From Rhizobium sp. AAP43 (GTDB taxonomy: Bacteria; Pseudomonadota; Alphaproteobacteria; Rhizobiales; Rhizobiaceae), in the NCBI RefSeq assembly GCF_001296045.1, contig NZ_LJHS01000022.1:62001-126000 (forward strand): a stretch of 64,000 bases of DNA, written 5' to 3'. The notes below the pieces were generated by a model. The model did no database searches and was not told the DNA's origin. It saw nothing but the letters and a program-made list of their open reading frames with translations. Numbering within the stretch: position 1 is the stretch's first letter; the number at the start of each line of letters is the position of its first letter. The translations under genes were made by a program, and so were the position numbers. Below, one piece after another: positions 63,626-64,000 of this stretch.

Positions 63626-64000
<375 letters not shown>

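Overview
The window is a high-GC alphaproteobacterial segment with a photosynthesis gene cluster (PGC) in its left half (about 1-36.9 kb) and ordinary accessory and housekeeping genes in its right half. Gene order, the fused Mrp/Pha antiporter, the arabinofuranosidase-ABC operon and the single-gene SecDF suggest the Hyphomicrobiales, probably a Rhizobiaceae-like aerobic anoxygenic phototroph. That taxonomic placement is inference from gene content. The oxygen-dependent cyclase AcsF is present, and no anaerobic BchE and no LH2 (puc) structural genes occur in the window.

PGC layout. Two long operons converge at about 9.7 kb. Rightward: crtF (cut by the window start), then bchC-bchX-bchY-bchZ, a small PufQ-position protein, and pufB-pufA-pufL-pufM-pufC. 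Leftward: bchF-bchN-bchB-bchH-bchL-bchM-lhaA-puhA-puhB-puhC-small unknown ORF-acsF-puhE-hemA-idi, about 16 kb with nearly every junction overlapping or within a few tens of bases. Divergent from bchF are aerR/ppaA and ppsR, then bchG, a PucC-family MFS gene and bchP. Next come a small membrane ORF running antisense into tspO, a cytochrome c2-like gene, dxs, and a second cobalamin-binding-like regulator. PpsR/CrtJ-type boxes (TGT-N12-ACA) lie in front of bchC, bchG and dxs, with a fused double box between bchF and aerR. Pigment genes, reaction centre, LH1, assembly factors and precursor supply (hemA, idi, dxs) are thus grouped, with three regulatory proteins in the cluster. bchI, bchD and the other crt genes are not in the window.

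Right half. From 36.9 to 43.8 kb a leftward set comprises a LacI-type regulator, an Fbp/Afu-type ABC importer, a glycerophosphodiesterase and an inositol-monophosphatase-family enzyme. It reads as an organophosphate (phosphodiester) uptake and cleavage pathway. From 43.9 to 50.8 kb an ArsR-type regulator with a large C-terminal domain precedes a GH51 alpha-L-arabinofuranosidase and a complete sugar ABC importer, closed by a good terminator. From 51.0 to 57.0 kb is a leftward Mrp/Pha cation/proton antiporter operon. Then follow a small XRE regulator, a fused secDF, a small unknown membrane/secreted protein, a YdiJ-type FAD/Fe-S dehydrogenase and the 3' part of an aminotransferase cut by the window end.

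I saw no rRNA, tRNA, CRISPR array, insertion sequence, integrase or phage gene. No gene-free stretch exceeds 300 bases. The longest are 42504-42791 and 50764-51021; both are described under their regulatory features.
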